A stretch of 64,000 bases of DNA from an uncultured Olsenella sp. (GCA_949291295.1 CASEVE010000003.1:48244-112243), one strand, 5' to 3'; numbered from the stretch's first letter, positions 16,727-25,791 are shown. Notes: generated from the sequence alone by a model not told the origin. A program made the numbers and translations.

Positions 16727-17200
16727 CTACTTCACCGTGAGCACGGGAACGTCGACGGAGCGCAGCACGCCAAAGCTCACGCTGCCGAGCATGCCGCGCA
16801 GGGCCCCGAGTCCGCGACGTCCCATAACCACGAGGTCTATGTCGTGGCTCTCCACGTATTCGGCTATGCCCTCGACGGGAGCGTCGGCGATAACCGCGTC
16901 TGCCACGATCTTGCACTGGGCGTCGTCACGGGACTGGTCGATAACGTCTTGGATGTCGCTGCAGGTGTGCTCCACTACGGATTGCATGATCTTCTCGTAG
17001 CTTGACGGGTCACCCACGGCATAGGGAATCTCAAAGCCCTCGCCCAAAAGCACCGGGCTCGGAAGGGTGGCGGAGGGGATGATGGTCACCACGTGGACCT
17101 TTGCCTCGGGATACGGCCCCGCCAGGCCAAGCGCAATGTGCACGGCACTTCTCGCGTGGTCGGACTCGTCATAGGGAACCAGGATGTTTTTGAAGTACAT
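16727..17200 (-). CDS. Universal stress protein (UspA family)
   Basis: 157 residues of a single USP domain. It opens with MYFKNILVPYDESDHARSAV and has the ATP-binding tail motif GRRGLGALRGMLGSVSFGVL (G-2x-G-9x-G-S). The final strand is VDVPVLTVK. This spacing marks the ATP-binding subclass. The ATG at 17200 follows GGAGGTAACC; the longer frame to 17488 is antisense shadow of the next gene. A soluble stress-response protein; no operon partner. Confidence 0.92.
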   Translation of the reverse strand: MYFKNILVPYDESDHARSAVHIALGLAGPYPEAKVHVVTIIPSATLPSPVLLGEGFEIPYAVGDPSSYEKIMQSVVEHTCSDIQDVIDQSRDDAQCKIVADAVIADAPVEGIAEYVESHDIDLVVMGRRGLGALRGMLGSVSFGVLRSVDVPVLTVK

Positions 17201-17348
17201 GGTTACCTCCCTCAAGACGGAAGCGACGCTTACCGGCGTTATACCCTGCTCTGTTCTGCCAAAACGGCCAATCGGTGAGCGCGGTCGAGAAACCCGTGGG
17301 CGCGTATGATACAAGGCGACTGTCCCTTGCGCTGTCACGGAGGTCGTC

Positions 17349-18194
17349 ATGCGCGTTTCGGTGCTCATGGAAACCAGCACGCCGTCGAGTCGACTCGTTG
17401 CGCGGCACGGCCTGAGTCTTTGGCTCGAGCTCTCCGATGGTCGGCGCGTCCTCTTTGATATGGGGCCAGACGATGCCTTTCTCGCCAACGCGCGTCAGCT
17501 TGGTGTTGACGTGACCACAGCTCATCTGGCGGTTCTCAGTCACGGGCACTACGACCATGGCGGTGGCTTGCCCGCATTTCTGCGCCTGTGCGAGGATGCG
17601 GGTCGGAAGGTTCCCGTCTTTGTGCGCGAGCGAGCCTTTGAGACGCACGCGTCGGGAACGGGGGAGCGCCACCATTTCATCGGTCTTGATCCGGCGCTGG
17701 CAGACGAGCCGGGCGTGACGATGCTTGCTGCCGGTGACGTGCGCGAAGTGGCTCCCGGGCTTGTTCTCTTCTGTGCGCCACGGCGCGACCATCCCATCTC
17801 AAAGTCAAACGCGCGCCTGCTCATGGTGGGTGAGGATGGTCGTCTTGCCCCCGATGACTTTGCCCACGAGCAGAGCCTCTTGGTGAGGGAGGGCAGTCGG
17901 AACATTCTTGTCTCGGGCTGCTCTCACAGCGGGATTCTTAACATCATGGATGCTGCGGAAAGCCTGACGGAAACACCGCTCAACGTTGTGATTGCGGGCT
18001 TTCACCTTATGGACCCCAGTGGAGGCAGGGTTGAGGACGCGGCACTCACGCGCTCCCTTGCGCACGAGCTGCGTTTGAGGCCAACGCGTTACTACACGTT
18101 CCACTGCACGGGGACGGACGCGTTTTCGCTGCTGCGCGACGAGCTTGGCGAGCGCGTGACCTACCTTCACGTGGGTAGCTGCGCCGACGTGTGA
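17349..18194 (+). CDS. MBL-fold metallo-hydrolase
   Basis: 281 residues of the metallo-beta-lactamase fold. The metal motif is LSHGHYDHGGGLP (HxHxDH, first position adapted) near residue 65, with further ligands at SGCSHSGILNIM (His) and FHCTGTD near the C-terminus. The arrangement matches the subfamily annotated as RFA-P/methanopterin-type synthase-like or Zn-dependent hydrolases. ATG at 17349 is preceded by CGGAGGTCGTC. Substrate unknown. It leads a short plus-strand run with a small membrane protein and a Nudix hydrolase. Confidence 0.85.
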   Translation: MRVSVLMETSTPSSRLVARHGLSLWLELSDGRRVLFDMGPDDAFLANARQLGVDVTTAHLAVLSHGHYDHGGGLPAFLRLCEDAGRKVPVFVRERAFETHASGTGERHHFIGLDPALADEPGVTMLAAGDVREVAPGLVLFCAPRRDHPISKSNARLLMVGEDGRLAPDDFAHEQSLLVREGSRNILVSGCSHSGILNIMDAAESLTETPLNVVIAGFHLMDPSGGRVEDAALTRSLAHELRLRPTRYYTFHCTGTDAFSLLRDELGERVTYLHVGSCADV

Positions 18195-18239
18195 GGGCTC
18201 GGCGCGGTACAATCATGCCAGTCGTTCCTAGGAGGTCCA

Positions 18240-18443
18240 ATGCAGATTCTTGGCGGGCTTCTTGCCCTGCTCGTCATTGCGTTTGTCGTCTCGCTCGTTA
18301 TCTCTTTTCTCGTGAACATCGTGGCGGGGGCGCTCTCCCTGCTGCCGGCGATCTTTGTCATCGTGGCCATTTGGTTCTTTGTCAAGGGCGGCAAGATTCA
18401 CATCGAGTTTCCCGACCGCCGAGATCGCGGTGACCGATATTAG
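18240..18443 (+). CDS. Small two-helix membrane protein
   Basis: 67 residues, two hydrophobic helices (about 4-30 and 34-50) and a short charged C-terminal tail (EFPDRRDRGDRY). AGGAGG lies 5 nt before the ATG. The following Nudix gene begins 13 bp after its stop, so they are co-transcribed. No named family. Confidence 0.7.
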   Translation: MQILGGLLALLVIAFVVSLVISFLVNIVAGALSLLPAIFVIVAIWFFVKGGKIHIEFPDRRDRGDRY

Positions 18444-18456
18444 GAGGCGGTAAGCC

Positions 18457-18957
18457 ATGGCAACTCCTGAGTTCATCCTCAGGCTTAGGGAGAAAATCGG
18501 CCACGACCTGCTGTGGCTCATCGGGGTGACCGCATACGTGGAGGATGCCGAGGGGCGCGTGCTTCTTGGCCGCCGCTCGGACACGGGCGAGTGGGCGCTC
18601 GTCTATGGCATCAACGAGCCGGGCGAGGAGCCGGCGGATACGGTGATTCGCGAGGTCAAGGAGGAGACGGGTGTGGACGTGGTTCCGACCGACCTCGTTC
18701 ACGTGATGGCCGCGCACCACGAGACCGTCTATGCCAACGGGGATCGCACCCAGTACCTAGACCTCATGTTTGTCTGCCGGCTTGCAGAGGGCGGGTGCGT
18801 CAGTCCGCGCGTGGGCGACGACGAGAGCCTCGAGGTGGGGTGGTTCTCGCCGAATGAGCTGCCCGAGCCGCTCGCCGCGTCAACGGTCGAGCGACTTGGC
18901 TCACTCGCCGCGTGGCGCGCAGCAGGCGCAAGCAAAGCCCTCTTTTCGCTCGGATGA
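18457..18957 (+). CDS. Nudix hydrolase
   Basis: 166 residues. The Nudix box GINEPGEEPADTVIREVKEETGV is complete (Gx5Ex7REVKEETG). It sits after a V-T-A-Y-V-E-D opening strand. Family members cleave nucleoside diphosphate derivatives; the exact substrate is unknown. AGGAGG precedes the ATG. Its stop TGA (18955-18957) is the first three bases of a 29-bp palindromic repeat. Confidence 0.9.
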   Translation: MATPEFILRLREKIGHDLLWLIGVTAYVEDAEGRVLLGRRSDTGEWALVYGINEPGEEPADTVIREVKEETGVDVVPTDLVHVMAAHHETVYANGDRTQYLDLMFVCRLAEGGCVSPRVGDDESLEVGWFSPNELPEPLAASTVERLGSLAAWRAAGASKALFSLG

Positions 18958-18983
18958 TACGAAGGGACAGTCCCTTCGTATCA
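18955..18983. repeat. 29-bp palindrome D, between convergent genes
   Basis: TGATACGAAGGGAC, one A, then the exact complement GTCCCTTCGTATCA: a perfect 14-bp stem. It supplies the TGA stop of the Nudix gene and ends one base before the stop of the convergent gene at 18984. Identical at 27507-27535 and nearly identical at 52081-52109. It can serve as a two-way terminator here. Confidence 0.85.
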
Positions 18984-19382
18984 TTACCATCGAATGGTGT
19001 AGGGGTCCTTGGTGAACGAGCAGAACGTGGCAACAACATTCTCCAGTGCAAAGACCTCGCAGTTACCGTCGTCCGCGGCGTACATGGACTGCAGCTCGGG
19101 GTACTCTGCGAGCACGGCCTCGCGCGCCTCCAGGCGATCGTCGGGCACGGCGTCGGCCTCGATGCGCAGCCACGAGCCGTCGGCCCCCATCGCGCAGATC
19201 GCCACGCGCGGGTGGGCGAGCATCTGATAGGAGACGGGCTTGACCTTGCCCGTCTGGATGTAGAGCCTGCCCTCAAACTTGGCGATGGTGCCAAACGGGC
19301 GCACCTGCGGGTTGCCCGCCTCGTCAACGGTTGCCAGGAAGTACGTGGGGTTTTCCTTGAGATAGGCCAGAACCTCGTCCAT
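18984..19382 (-). CDS. Pyridoxamine 5'-phosphate oxidase-family flavin protein
   Basis: 132 residues, the size of the small split-barrel PNPOx-like proteins. It opens with DEVLAYLKENPTYFLATVDEAGNPQVRPFGTIAKFEGRLYIQTGK, the family's FMN-binding layout. ATG at 19382 has GAGAGGAGC upstream. Likely an FMN- or F420-type reductase with unknown substrate. Confidence 0.85.
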   Translation of the reverse strand: MDEVLAYLKENPTYFLATVDEAGNPQVRPFGTIAKFEGRLYIQTGKVKPVSYQMLAHPRVAICAMGADGSWLRIEADAVPDDRLEAREAVLAEYPELQSMYAADDGNCEVFALENVVATFCSFTKDPYTIRW

Positions 19383-19446
19383 GGGTGCTCCTCTCGAGGG
19401 CGCAAAGCTGTCGTTGACGCTACTTTACCCCGTCTTTGACGCGACG

Positions 19447-19475
19447 TTACGACTCTTCTCGAAGACTCGTCGTAA
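19447..19475. promoter_or_regulatory. Inverted repeat between the PNPOx-like and metF genes
   Basis: TTACGAC (19447-19453) and GTCGTAA (19469-19475) with an inner CTTC/GAAG pair, placed in the gap between two divergent genes, 49 bp before metF. It is a candidate operator or leader hairpin. It does not look like a SAM or B12 riboswitch. Confidence 0.4.
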
Positions 19476-19523
19476 TCGGGCGAGTAAGATAGCCTGCATA
19501 AGATGACATGCGAGAGGGGACCC

Positions 19524-20393
19524 ATGAAGATCATCGACAAGCTCTTGGAGCGGCAGACGTTCTCGTTTGAGATCTTTCCGCCCAAGGGTGAGCTTCCGCT
19601 TGAGACCGCCTACGAGGTTGCAAGCGAGATGGCCACCGACCGCCCGGACTGGATCTCGGTGACGTACTCCGCGGGCGGCTCGGGCAACTCCGCCAACACC
19701 GTGCCGATTGCTGCCTCGATTGAGCGTGATCTGGGCGTGACGGCGCTCGCGCACCTCACGTGCCTGGGCTCCACGCGTGCGGACGTTGATGCCTACGTGG
19801 ACTCGCTCGAGCAGGCGGGGGTGGACAACGTGCTCGCCCTGCGCGGGGACCGAGCGCCCGGACGGGAGGCGCGCGACTTTGCGCATGCCTCAGATCTTAT
19901 CGCCTACCTGCGGGAACGTGGGGTTGATCTCTGCATTGGCGCGGCGTGCTACCCCGAGGGGCACGTCGAGTCTCCCACGGAGGAGGAGAGCTTCCGCTCG
20001 CTTTATCTCAAGCAGGAAGCCGGTGCGGACTACCTGGTCTCCCAGCTCTTCTTTGACAACGAGGACTTCTATCGCTTCCGTGAGAAGTGCCTGCGTCATC
20101 GCGTGCGCCTGCCCATTGTGGCGGGCATCATGCCGTTCACGAGCGTGAAGCAGATTCAGCGCATGGCGTTTACCTGCGGAGCGTCGATTCCGGCTAAGGT
20201 TGTGAAGCGGCTCGTGCTTGCTGGGGACGACCCGGCAGATCAGGCTCGCTCCGGTGTGGAGTATGCCTGCGAGCAGCTTGTCGACCTCGCGGCAAACGGT
20301 GTGGACGGCCTGCACGTGTACAGCATGAACAAGCCCTCTGTGGCGCATGCTGCACGCGAGGTGCTTGTTGGTTGCGGGTATCTGGGGGCCTAG
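19524..20393 (+). CDS. metF: Methylenetetrahydrofolate reductase
   Basis: 289 residues, the normal MetF length. The TIM barrel opens with FSFEIFPPKGE and shows SVTYSAGGSGN, AHLTCLGSTRADV, NVLALRGDRAPG, QLFFDNEDFYRF and PIVAGIMPFTSVKQIQRM. It reduces 5,10-methylene-THF to 5-methyl-THF, the methyl donor for MetH two genes downstream. The ATG at 19524 lies after GAGGGGACCC; an ATG at 19503 has no ribosome site. The next gene starts 3 bp after its stop. Confidence 0.95.
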   Translation: MKIIDKLLERQTFSFEIFPPKGELPLETAYEVASEMATDRPDWISVTYSAGGSGNSANTVPIAASIERDLGVTALAHLTCLGSTRADVDAYVDSLEQAGVDNVLALRGDRAPGREARDFAHASDLIAYLRERGVDLCIGAACYPEGHVESPTEEESFRSLYLKQEAGADYLVSQLFFDNEDFYRFREKCLRHRVRLPIVAGIMPFTSVKQIQRMAFTCGASIPAKVVKRLVLAGDDPADQARSGVEYACEQLVDLAANGVDGLHVYSMNKPSVAHAAREVLVGCGYLGA

Positions 20394-20396
20394 CGA

Positions 20397-21107
20397 GTGG
20401 CTGGGGTCGAGGATTACCAGATCAAGGCGATCGATCGCTCCGAGGTCCTTCGCTACCTGGGCTACTCCGGACAGGAACTCACGCCCGAGCTCGATGCGCG
20501 CATTGACGAGGTTGTGGCGCGTTGCCTGTGCGTTGCCCGGCCGCGTGGGGTGACACGCGTCTTTGAGGTGGCTGGGCACGACGAGCGGGATGGGTTACCC
20601 GTGCTCAAGCTTGCGGGTACGGCGCTTGAGCTTGCGGGCGGCTCGGTTGCGGCGCACCTGGGCGGGGCTGTGGCAGTGGGAGTGCTCGCGGTAACGGCGG
20701 GTTTGACGGTTGATGTCGAGCTGCGACGCCTTTCCCTCACGGACCGAGTGGACGAGGTTGTCTTTGACGCTGCTGGGTCTGCGCTCGTGGAGTGCGCGGC
20801 GGATGCTGCAGAGAAGAGTATTGCGGCGCAGGCGGCAGCGCGGGGACTCTATATTGGCTCGCGATTTTCTCCGGGGTACGGTGATCTGCCGCTGGACACT
20901 CAGCCCGTGCTCCTCTCGACACTTGATGCTGGACGGTTGCTGGGTATCACGCTCTCGAGCTCGCTGCTCATGTCTCCCACGAAGAGCGTGACTGCAGTGG
21001 TGGGCCTCTTCGAGGAGCCGCATGCCAAGGGATATGCTCGCTGCGACGAATGTCGCGCTCGGCTTTCCTGCAGGCTTCGTGCTGCCGGTCGCTTTTGCTG
21101 GGATTGA
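20397..21107 (+). CDS. Stand-alone methionine synthase activation protein (B12-dependent)
   Basis: 236 residues resembling the MetH activation (reductive reactivation) domain: GLYIGSRFSPGYGDLPLD, then a TLDAGRLLGITLSSSLLMSPTKSVTAVVGL strand pair and a Cys-rich tail (CDECRARLSCRLR, then FCWD). In E. coli this is the last domain of MetH; here MetH lacks it, so this protein probably rebinds SAM and re-reduces cob(II)alamin. The tail may bind a metal or FeS centre. GTG start at 20397. Its stop at 21107 directly abuts the first unit of a repeat element. Confidence 0.85.
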   Translation: MAGVEDYQIKAIDRSEVLRYLGYSGQELTPELDARIDEVVARCLCVARPRGVTRVFEVAGHDERDGLPVLKLAGTALELAGGSVAAHLGGAVAVGVLAVTAGLTVDVELRRLSLTDRVDEVVFDAAGSALVECAADAAEKSIAAQAAARGLYIGSRFSPGYGDLPLDTQPVLLSTLDAGRLLGITLSSSLLMSPTKSVTAVVGLFEEPHAKGYARCDECRARLSCRLRAAGRFCWD

Positions 21108-21290
21108 TGCGCAAAAAAGCCGCTTGTGCCACAAATGGGCTTCGTCGTGTGCAAAAGCGTCATTCGTACCACAGGAAAAACCGGGAAAACGGGATTCTGA
21201 TTCAAAGTATGATGAACTTATCTGGGAAAACCTGGTTGGGCTACTGGACCTACCCCTGAAAACATGTGGCACGAGTGACACTTTTGCACA
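21108..21290. repeat. Family B mirrored repeat element, first locus
   Basis: Two forward units (21108-21135 and 21148-21173, each about TGTGCAAAAGCG followed by TCGTACCACA) are 40 bp apart. An inverted unit is at 21265-21290, on the far side of about 90 bp of AT-richer sequence. The inverted unit matches the second forward unit better than the first, as in a hairpin. The element begins the base after a stop codon and ends 73 bp before metH. A related element is at 39.2 kb. Confidence 0.75.
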
Positions 21291-21363
21291 ACTGTGACAG
21301 ATAGGGCACCTCTTGGCGGGGCCTGCTAGCATTAGTCCCGTCACACGTGAGAAGGGGAGCTTC

Positions 21364-23805
21364 ATGCCTGATGTCTCTGCCAACAGTCTCTCTGCCGCGC
21401 TCGCCGGCGAGGGCTTTCTGCTCTTTGATGGCGCTATGGGAACGCAGCTGCAGGCCAGGGGCCTTGCAGCCGGAGAACTCCCGGAGCTCCTATGCATCAC
21501 CAATCCGGATGAGATTACACAGGTTCATGCTGCCTACGTAGCCGCGGGCGCGGACGTGATTACCACCAACACTTTCGGCGCAAACGCCGCCAAGCTCGGC
21601 GACGCCGCTAGCGTTGAGGAGATATTTGCTGCGGCCATTGCGTGTGCCCGCGCCGCGCACCCGCGCTATGTTGCCGCAGACATTGGCCCTACGGGCCAGC
21701 TCCTCGCACCCATGGGGACGCTCGCCTTCGACGACGCCTATGAGCTCTTTGCCCAGCAGGTGTGTGCCGCCGATGCCGCGGGTGCGGACCTCTTCATCAT
21801 CGAGACCATGGCAGATCTCGCGGAGGCCAAGGCTGCGCTGCTTGCGGTGAAGGAGAACTCGACGCTGCCCGCCCTCGTCACGATGACCTTCCAGGATGAT
21901 GGCCGGACCTTCCTGGGCACCACGCCAGAGGTTGCCGCCCTCACCCTCTCCTCGCTCGGCGCGGCTGCCGTGGGCATCAACTGCTCGCTCGGTCCAGCTG
22001 AGGTGGCACCGCTTGCGAAGCGCATGCTCCCATGGGCAAAGTGCCCGGTCATGGTCCAAGCAAATGCCGGCCTGCCCCGCGTCGAAGGAGGAGAGACCGT
22101 CTTTGACATCGGGCCCAGCCAGTATGCGCTCGCTGTGGCCGAGATGCTTGATGCGGGCGTCTCCATCGTGGGTGGTTGCTGCGGCACCACCCCGGAGCAC
22201 ATCGCCGCCGAGCGAGCGCTCCTTGAGTCCCGCCGCCCAGCCACGCGTCATGTCAACGACTGCTTTGCCGTTGCCGGTCCGCAGAAGCTGGTTTCGCTCG
22301 AGATTGGCCAGGTCGGCGTTATCGGCGAGCGCATCAACCCCACGGGCAAGCGAAGGATGAAGGAGGCGCTTCGCTCGGGTAACCATGACCATCCCATTTC
22401 CGAGGCCATCGCACAGGAGCGCGCCGGCGCGCAGATTCTTGACGTAAACGTCGGACTACCGGAAATCGATGAGCGAGCCGTGATGTGCCGCCTCGTCGAC
22501 GAGCTCCTTGGCGTGACCACGCTCCCGCTTCAGATTGACGCATCGGACCCAACGGTCATCGAGGCCGCCGTTCGGTCCTATCCCGGCAAGGCGCTCATCA
22601 ACTCCGTTAACGGCAAGGCCGAGTCTCTGGCTGCGGTTCTCCCCATTGCCGCCCATTACGGCTGCGCCGTCGTGGGCCTTACGCTGGACGAGGACGGCAT
22701 CCCCTCCACGGCAGAGGGTCGCGTTGCCGTTGCGCGCAAGATTGTGGCTGCCGCCGAGTCCGCGGGCATCCCGCGCCACGACGTTGTCATCGACTGCCTA
22801 GCCATGGCCGCCTCAACTGACCAGACGGCCCCGCGCGCCATACTCGACGCCATCCACATGGTCAAAGAGGAGCTCCCCGGTGTTCGCACGGTGCTCGGCG
22901 TCTCCAACATCAGCTTTGGTCTGCCGTTTAGGCCGCTTGTCAACGCCACCTTCCTTTCAGCGGCGTTTGGAGCCGGCCTTGACCTTGCAATCATCAACCC
23001 CGGAGCCCGCCGCATGATGGATGTGGTCGATTCCTGGCGCGTGCTTTCCGGCGAGGACGATCAGGCCCGCTTCTACGTGGAGCACTATGCCGAGCGTTCG
23101 GACCTCGTGCCCGCGCAGGTTGCGGCCGAGAAGGGCCCCGCCTTGACGCCTGCAAACGCGGTCGAGGAGTCCCCGACCGACCCCGTTGCTCGCGCCCGCG
23201 AGCTTGTGCTCGTTGGGCGCGCAGACCCCATGCCCACGGCCATGAGCGAGATTCTCCTCGCCCACGACGCCCTGTTTGCAATCAATGAGGTGCTGGTACC
23301 GGCCCTTGACGAGGTGGGTCGGCGCTTTGAGGCGGGCACGTTCTTCCTGCCGCAGCTCATGGCATCGGCGGAGGCGGCCAAGGCGGGCTTTGAGACCATT
23401 CGCTCCGCAAGCGCGAGTGATGCCACGGTGGCGGACAAGGGCACCGTCGTGATCTGCACGGTCAAGGGAGACATCCACGACATAGGCAAGAACATCGTGC
23501 GAATGCTGCTTGAGAACTACGGCTTTACCGTGATCGACCTCGGTCGCGACGTGGCGCCAGAAACGGTTGTCCGCGCGGTGGAAGAGCGCCACGTGCGTCT
23601 TGTGGGGCTCTCAGCGCTCATGACCTCAACGGTTCCCGCCATGGCCGAGACCATCGAGCTGCTCCGCGAGCGCGCGCCCTGGTGCAAGGTCGTGGTTGGT
23701 GGTGCCGTGCTCACCCCCGAGTACGCACAGATGGTCGGCGCCGACTTCTATGCCAAGGACGCAACGGAGACAGCTCGAATCGCCGGCGAGGTTTTGGGCA
23801 AGTAA
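21364..23805 (+). CDS. metH: Cobalamin-dependent methionine synthase lacking the activation domain
   Basis: 813 residues. Domain order: homocysteine-binding (DGAMGTQLQARG, cysteine ligands in GINCSLGP and GGCCGTTPEHI, residues 1-300), pterin-binding (GERINPTGKRRMKEALRSG, 325-580), cap plus B12 domain (GDIHDIGKNIVRMLLENYGF with DxHxxG, 600-810). The fourth, SAM-binding activation domain of long MetH proteins is absent and is encoded by the gene at 20397. It transfers a methyl group from 5-methyl-THF to homocysteine. ATG at 21364, GAAGGGGAGC upstream; the open frame from 21313 has no ribosome site. Confidence 0.95.
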   Translation: MPDVSANSLSAALAGEGFLLFDGAMGTQLQARGLAAGELPELLCITNPDEITQVHAAYVAAGADVITTNTFGANAAKLGDAASVEEIFAAAIACARAAHPRYVAADIGPTGQLLAPMGTLAFDDAYELFAQQVCAADAAGADLFIIETMADLAEAKAALLAVKENSTLPALVTMTFQDDGRTFLGTTPEVAALTLSSLGAAAVGINCSLGPAEVAPLAKRMLPWAKCPVMVQANAGLPRVEGGETVFDIGPSQYALAVAEMLDAGVSIVGGCCGTTPEHIAAERALLESRRPATRHVNDCFAVAGPQKLVSLEIGQVGVIGERINPTGKRRMKEALRSGNHDHPISEAIAQERAGAQILDVNVGLPEIDERAVMCRLVDELLGVTTLPLQIDASDPTVIEAAVRSYPGKALINSVNGKAESLAAVLPIAAHYGCAVVGLTLDEDGIPSTAEGRVAVARKIVAAAESAGIPRHDVVIDCLAMAASTDQTAPRAILDAIHMVKEELPGVRTVLGVSNISFGLPFRPLVNATFLSAAFGAGLDLAIINPGARRMMDVVDSWRVLSGEDDQARFYVEHYAERSDLVPAQVAAEKGPALTPANAVEESPTDPVARARELVLVGRADPMPTAMSEILLAHDALFAINEVLVPALDEVGRRFEAGTFFLPQLMASAEAAKAGFETIRSASASDATVADKGTVVICTVKGDIHDIGKNIVRMLLENYGFTVIDLGRDVAPETVVRAVEERHVRLVGLSALMTSTVPAMAETIELLRERAPWCKVVVGGAVLTPEYAQMVGADFYAKDATETARIAGEVLGK

Positions 23806-23891
23806 ACTGGAGATAACCACTGCGTTTCAGACCGCTTGCCGAGAGCACGGGCTTCTCGCCGAATGCGCCCGGGGGCAAACACAATCGACCT

Positions 23892-23909
23892 ATAGCATAA
23901 ATCTGCTAT
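23892..23909. promoter_or_regulatory. Inverted repeat before the hydrogenase-linked operon
   Basis: ATAGCA, 6 nt, TGCTAT in an AT-rich patch 55 bp before the oxidoreductase start. It overlaps a plausible -10 region (TATAGCAT). Candidate operator; the protein that binds it is unknown. Confidence 0.4.
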
Positions 23910-23964
23910 GTGTCGCGGCCGAGGGGGTCGCGGCTGAGACTCCAGATGTGCAAGGAGAGGGCCT

Positions 23965-25791
23965 ATGGCTAGAATGCACGTCATGGAGCAGAGCGAGACG
24001 CAGGCCATCATGTCGAGCATGCACGAGATGCTCGAGAAGCGCCTGTCGGTCAGCTCGCTCGCTCCGTGCCCCGTCGAGTTCACGGCCTCCTATGTGGCGA
24101 TGTGCGCCACGCAGAGCTGTGGAAAGTGCACGCCGTGCAGAAACGGCCTGCGCATGCTGCGCCACCTGTTTAACGACGTGCTCAACAACCGCGCCACGAT
24201 GGAGACGCTCGACCTCATCGAGTCCACCGCGCGCACCGTCTACCTGTCGAGCGACTGCGCCATCGGCTACGAGGCGGGCGAGGTTGCGCTCATGGCCATC
24301 CGCGGATTCCGCGACGACTTTGAGCACCACGTGCAGAAGCACGCCTGCGGCTTCTCGCAGCACCAGACGGTGCCGTGCGTTTCCGGCTGCCCGGCCGGCG
24401 TGGACATCCCCGGCTACATCGCGCTCGTCGAGGCCGGTCGCTACACCGAGGCCGTGCGCCTCATCCGCAAGGACAACCCGCTGCCGCTCGTCTGCGGCCT
24501 CGTCTGCGAGCACCCCTGCGAGATGCACTGCCGCCGCGGCATGGTGGACGACCCGATGAACATCCGCGGTCTCAAACGCTACGCCGTGGAGCACGCCGGC
24601 GATTATCGCCCCAACATCAAGCCCGCAACGGGCAAGCGCATCGCCGTCATCGGTGGCGGCCCGGCCGGCCTGTCCTGCGCGTACTACCTCATGCTCATGG
24701 GCCACAAGGTCAAGATCTTCGAGCAGCGCGCGCACCTCGGCGGCATGCTGCGCTACGGCATCCCCAACTACCGCCTGCCGCGCGAGCAGCTCGACTCCGA
24801 GATCCAGTGGATCCTCGACTGCGGCATCGACGTCGAGAAGAACCACAGCGTGGACGGCGACGAGATGAACCGTCTGCGCAAGGAGTATGACGCCGTCTAC
24901 CTGGCCATTGGCGCGCACGCCGACAAGAAGCTCGGTCTTCCGGGCGAGGATGCCGAGGGCGTCATGTCCGCGGTCCAGCTCCTGCGCGACATGGGCGACA
25001 ACAACCCGCCCAACTTCAGCGGTCTCACGGTTACCGTCGTGGGTGGCGGCAACGTTGCCATGGACGTGGCCCGCACCTCCGTGCGCCTTGGCGCAGAGCG
25101 CGTGGTCATTGCGTATCGTCGCCGCGTGGCCGATATGACGGCCCAGGACGAGGAGATCGCTGGTGCCGAGGCCGAGCGCTGCGAGATTATGGATCTCCAT
25201 GCTCCCAAGGAGGTCATGGTTGACGAGAAGGGCCACGTCTGCGGCCTCAAGGTCGAGCCGCAGATCATCGGCGGCCTCAAGCGCGGCCGCCCTGCGCCTC
25301 GCGCCGCTCAGGGCGGCGACGTGGTCATCCCGTGCGACCGCGTGATCGTGGCCATTGGCCAGGACATCGACTCCGCCACCTTTGAGGAGCGGGGCGTGCC
25401 CTGCAAGTGGGGTCGCATCGTCACCGACTCCGATGGTGCCGTGCCGGGTCAGGACGGTCTCTTCTCCGGCGGCGACTGCCAGACGGGTCCCGCCACCGTC
25501 ATCCGCGCCATCCACGCGGGCAAGGTCGCTGCGGGCAACATCGACAACTACCTCGGCTTCAACCACACCATCGAGCTTGACGTGGAGCTTCCGCCCGTCC
25601 AGTTCAAGGGCAAGATCTCGTGTGCGCGCTGCGAGATGCGCGAGCGCGAGGCCCACGAGCGAATTTACGACTTTGACATCGTCGAGAACGGCCTCACCGA
25701 TGAGGAAGCGCACCAGGAGGCATCGCGCTGCCTGCGCTGCGACCACTTCGGCTTTGGCGCGTTCCGCGGGGGGAGGATCGAGCAGTGGTAA
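23965..25791 (+). CDS. FAD/NAD(P)-dependent oxidoreductase with NuoF-type FeS module
   Basis: 608 residues. The N-terminus (about 45-130) is the C-terminal cluster domain of NuoF (SCGKCTPCRNGLRML), without the FMN domain. Residues about 135-590 are a GltD-type flavoprotein: cysteine clusters at CVSGCPAGVDIPGY and CGLVCEHPCEMHCRRG, FAD motif VIGGGPAGLSCAYYL, NAD(P) motif VVGGGNVAMDVAR, and FSGGDCQTGPATVI near the end. A final CxxC and CxxC (ISCARCEMRE, RCLRCDHFG) add another site. It probably passes electrons between NAD(P)H and ferredoxin or the hydrogenase gene it overlaps by 7 nt. AAGGAG precedes the ATG. Confidence 0.85.
   Translation: MARMHVMEQSETQAIMSSMHEMLEKRLSVSSLAPCPVEFTASYVAMCATQSCGKCTPCRNGLRMLRHLFNDVLNNRATMETLDLIESTARTVYLSSDCAIGYEAGEVALMAIRGFRDDFEHHVQKHACGFSQHQTVPCVSGCPAGVDIPGYIALVEAGRYTEAVRLIRKDNPLPLVCGLVCEHPCEMHCRRGMVDDPMNIRGLKRYAVEHAGDYRPNIKPATGKRIAVIGGGPAGLSCAYYLMLMGHKVKIFEQRAHLGGMLRYGIPNYRLPREQLDSEIQWILDCGIDVEKNHSVDGDEMNRLRKEYDAVYLAIGAHADKKLGLPGEDAEGVMSAVQLLRDMGDNNPPNFSGLTVTVVGGGNVAMDVARTSVRLGAERVVIAYRRRVADMTAQDEEIAGAEAERCEIMDLHAPKEVMVDEKGHVCGLKVEPQIIGGLKRGRPAPRAAQGGDVVIPCDRVIVAIGQDIDSATFEERGVPCKWGRIVTDSDGAVPGQDGLFSGGDCQTGPATVIRAIHAGKVAAGNIDNYLGFNHTIELDVELPPVQFKGKISCARCEMREREAHERIYDFDIVENGLTDEEAHQEASRCLRCDHFGFGAFRGGRIEQW

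Noticed and set aside
17306..17334. Another copy of palindrome D (TGATACAAGGCGACTGTCCC...)
   Set aside because: Too many mismatches to call with confidence; noted as a possible decayed copy before the MBL gene.
19447..19475. SAM or cobalamin riboswitch before metF
   Set aside because: Only a short stem-loop is present; the conserved cores of these riboswitches are not seen.
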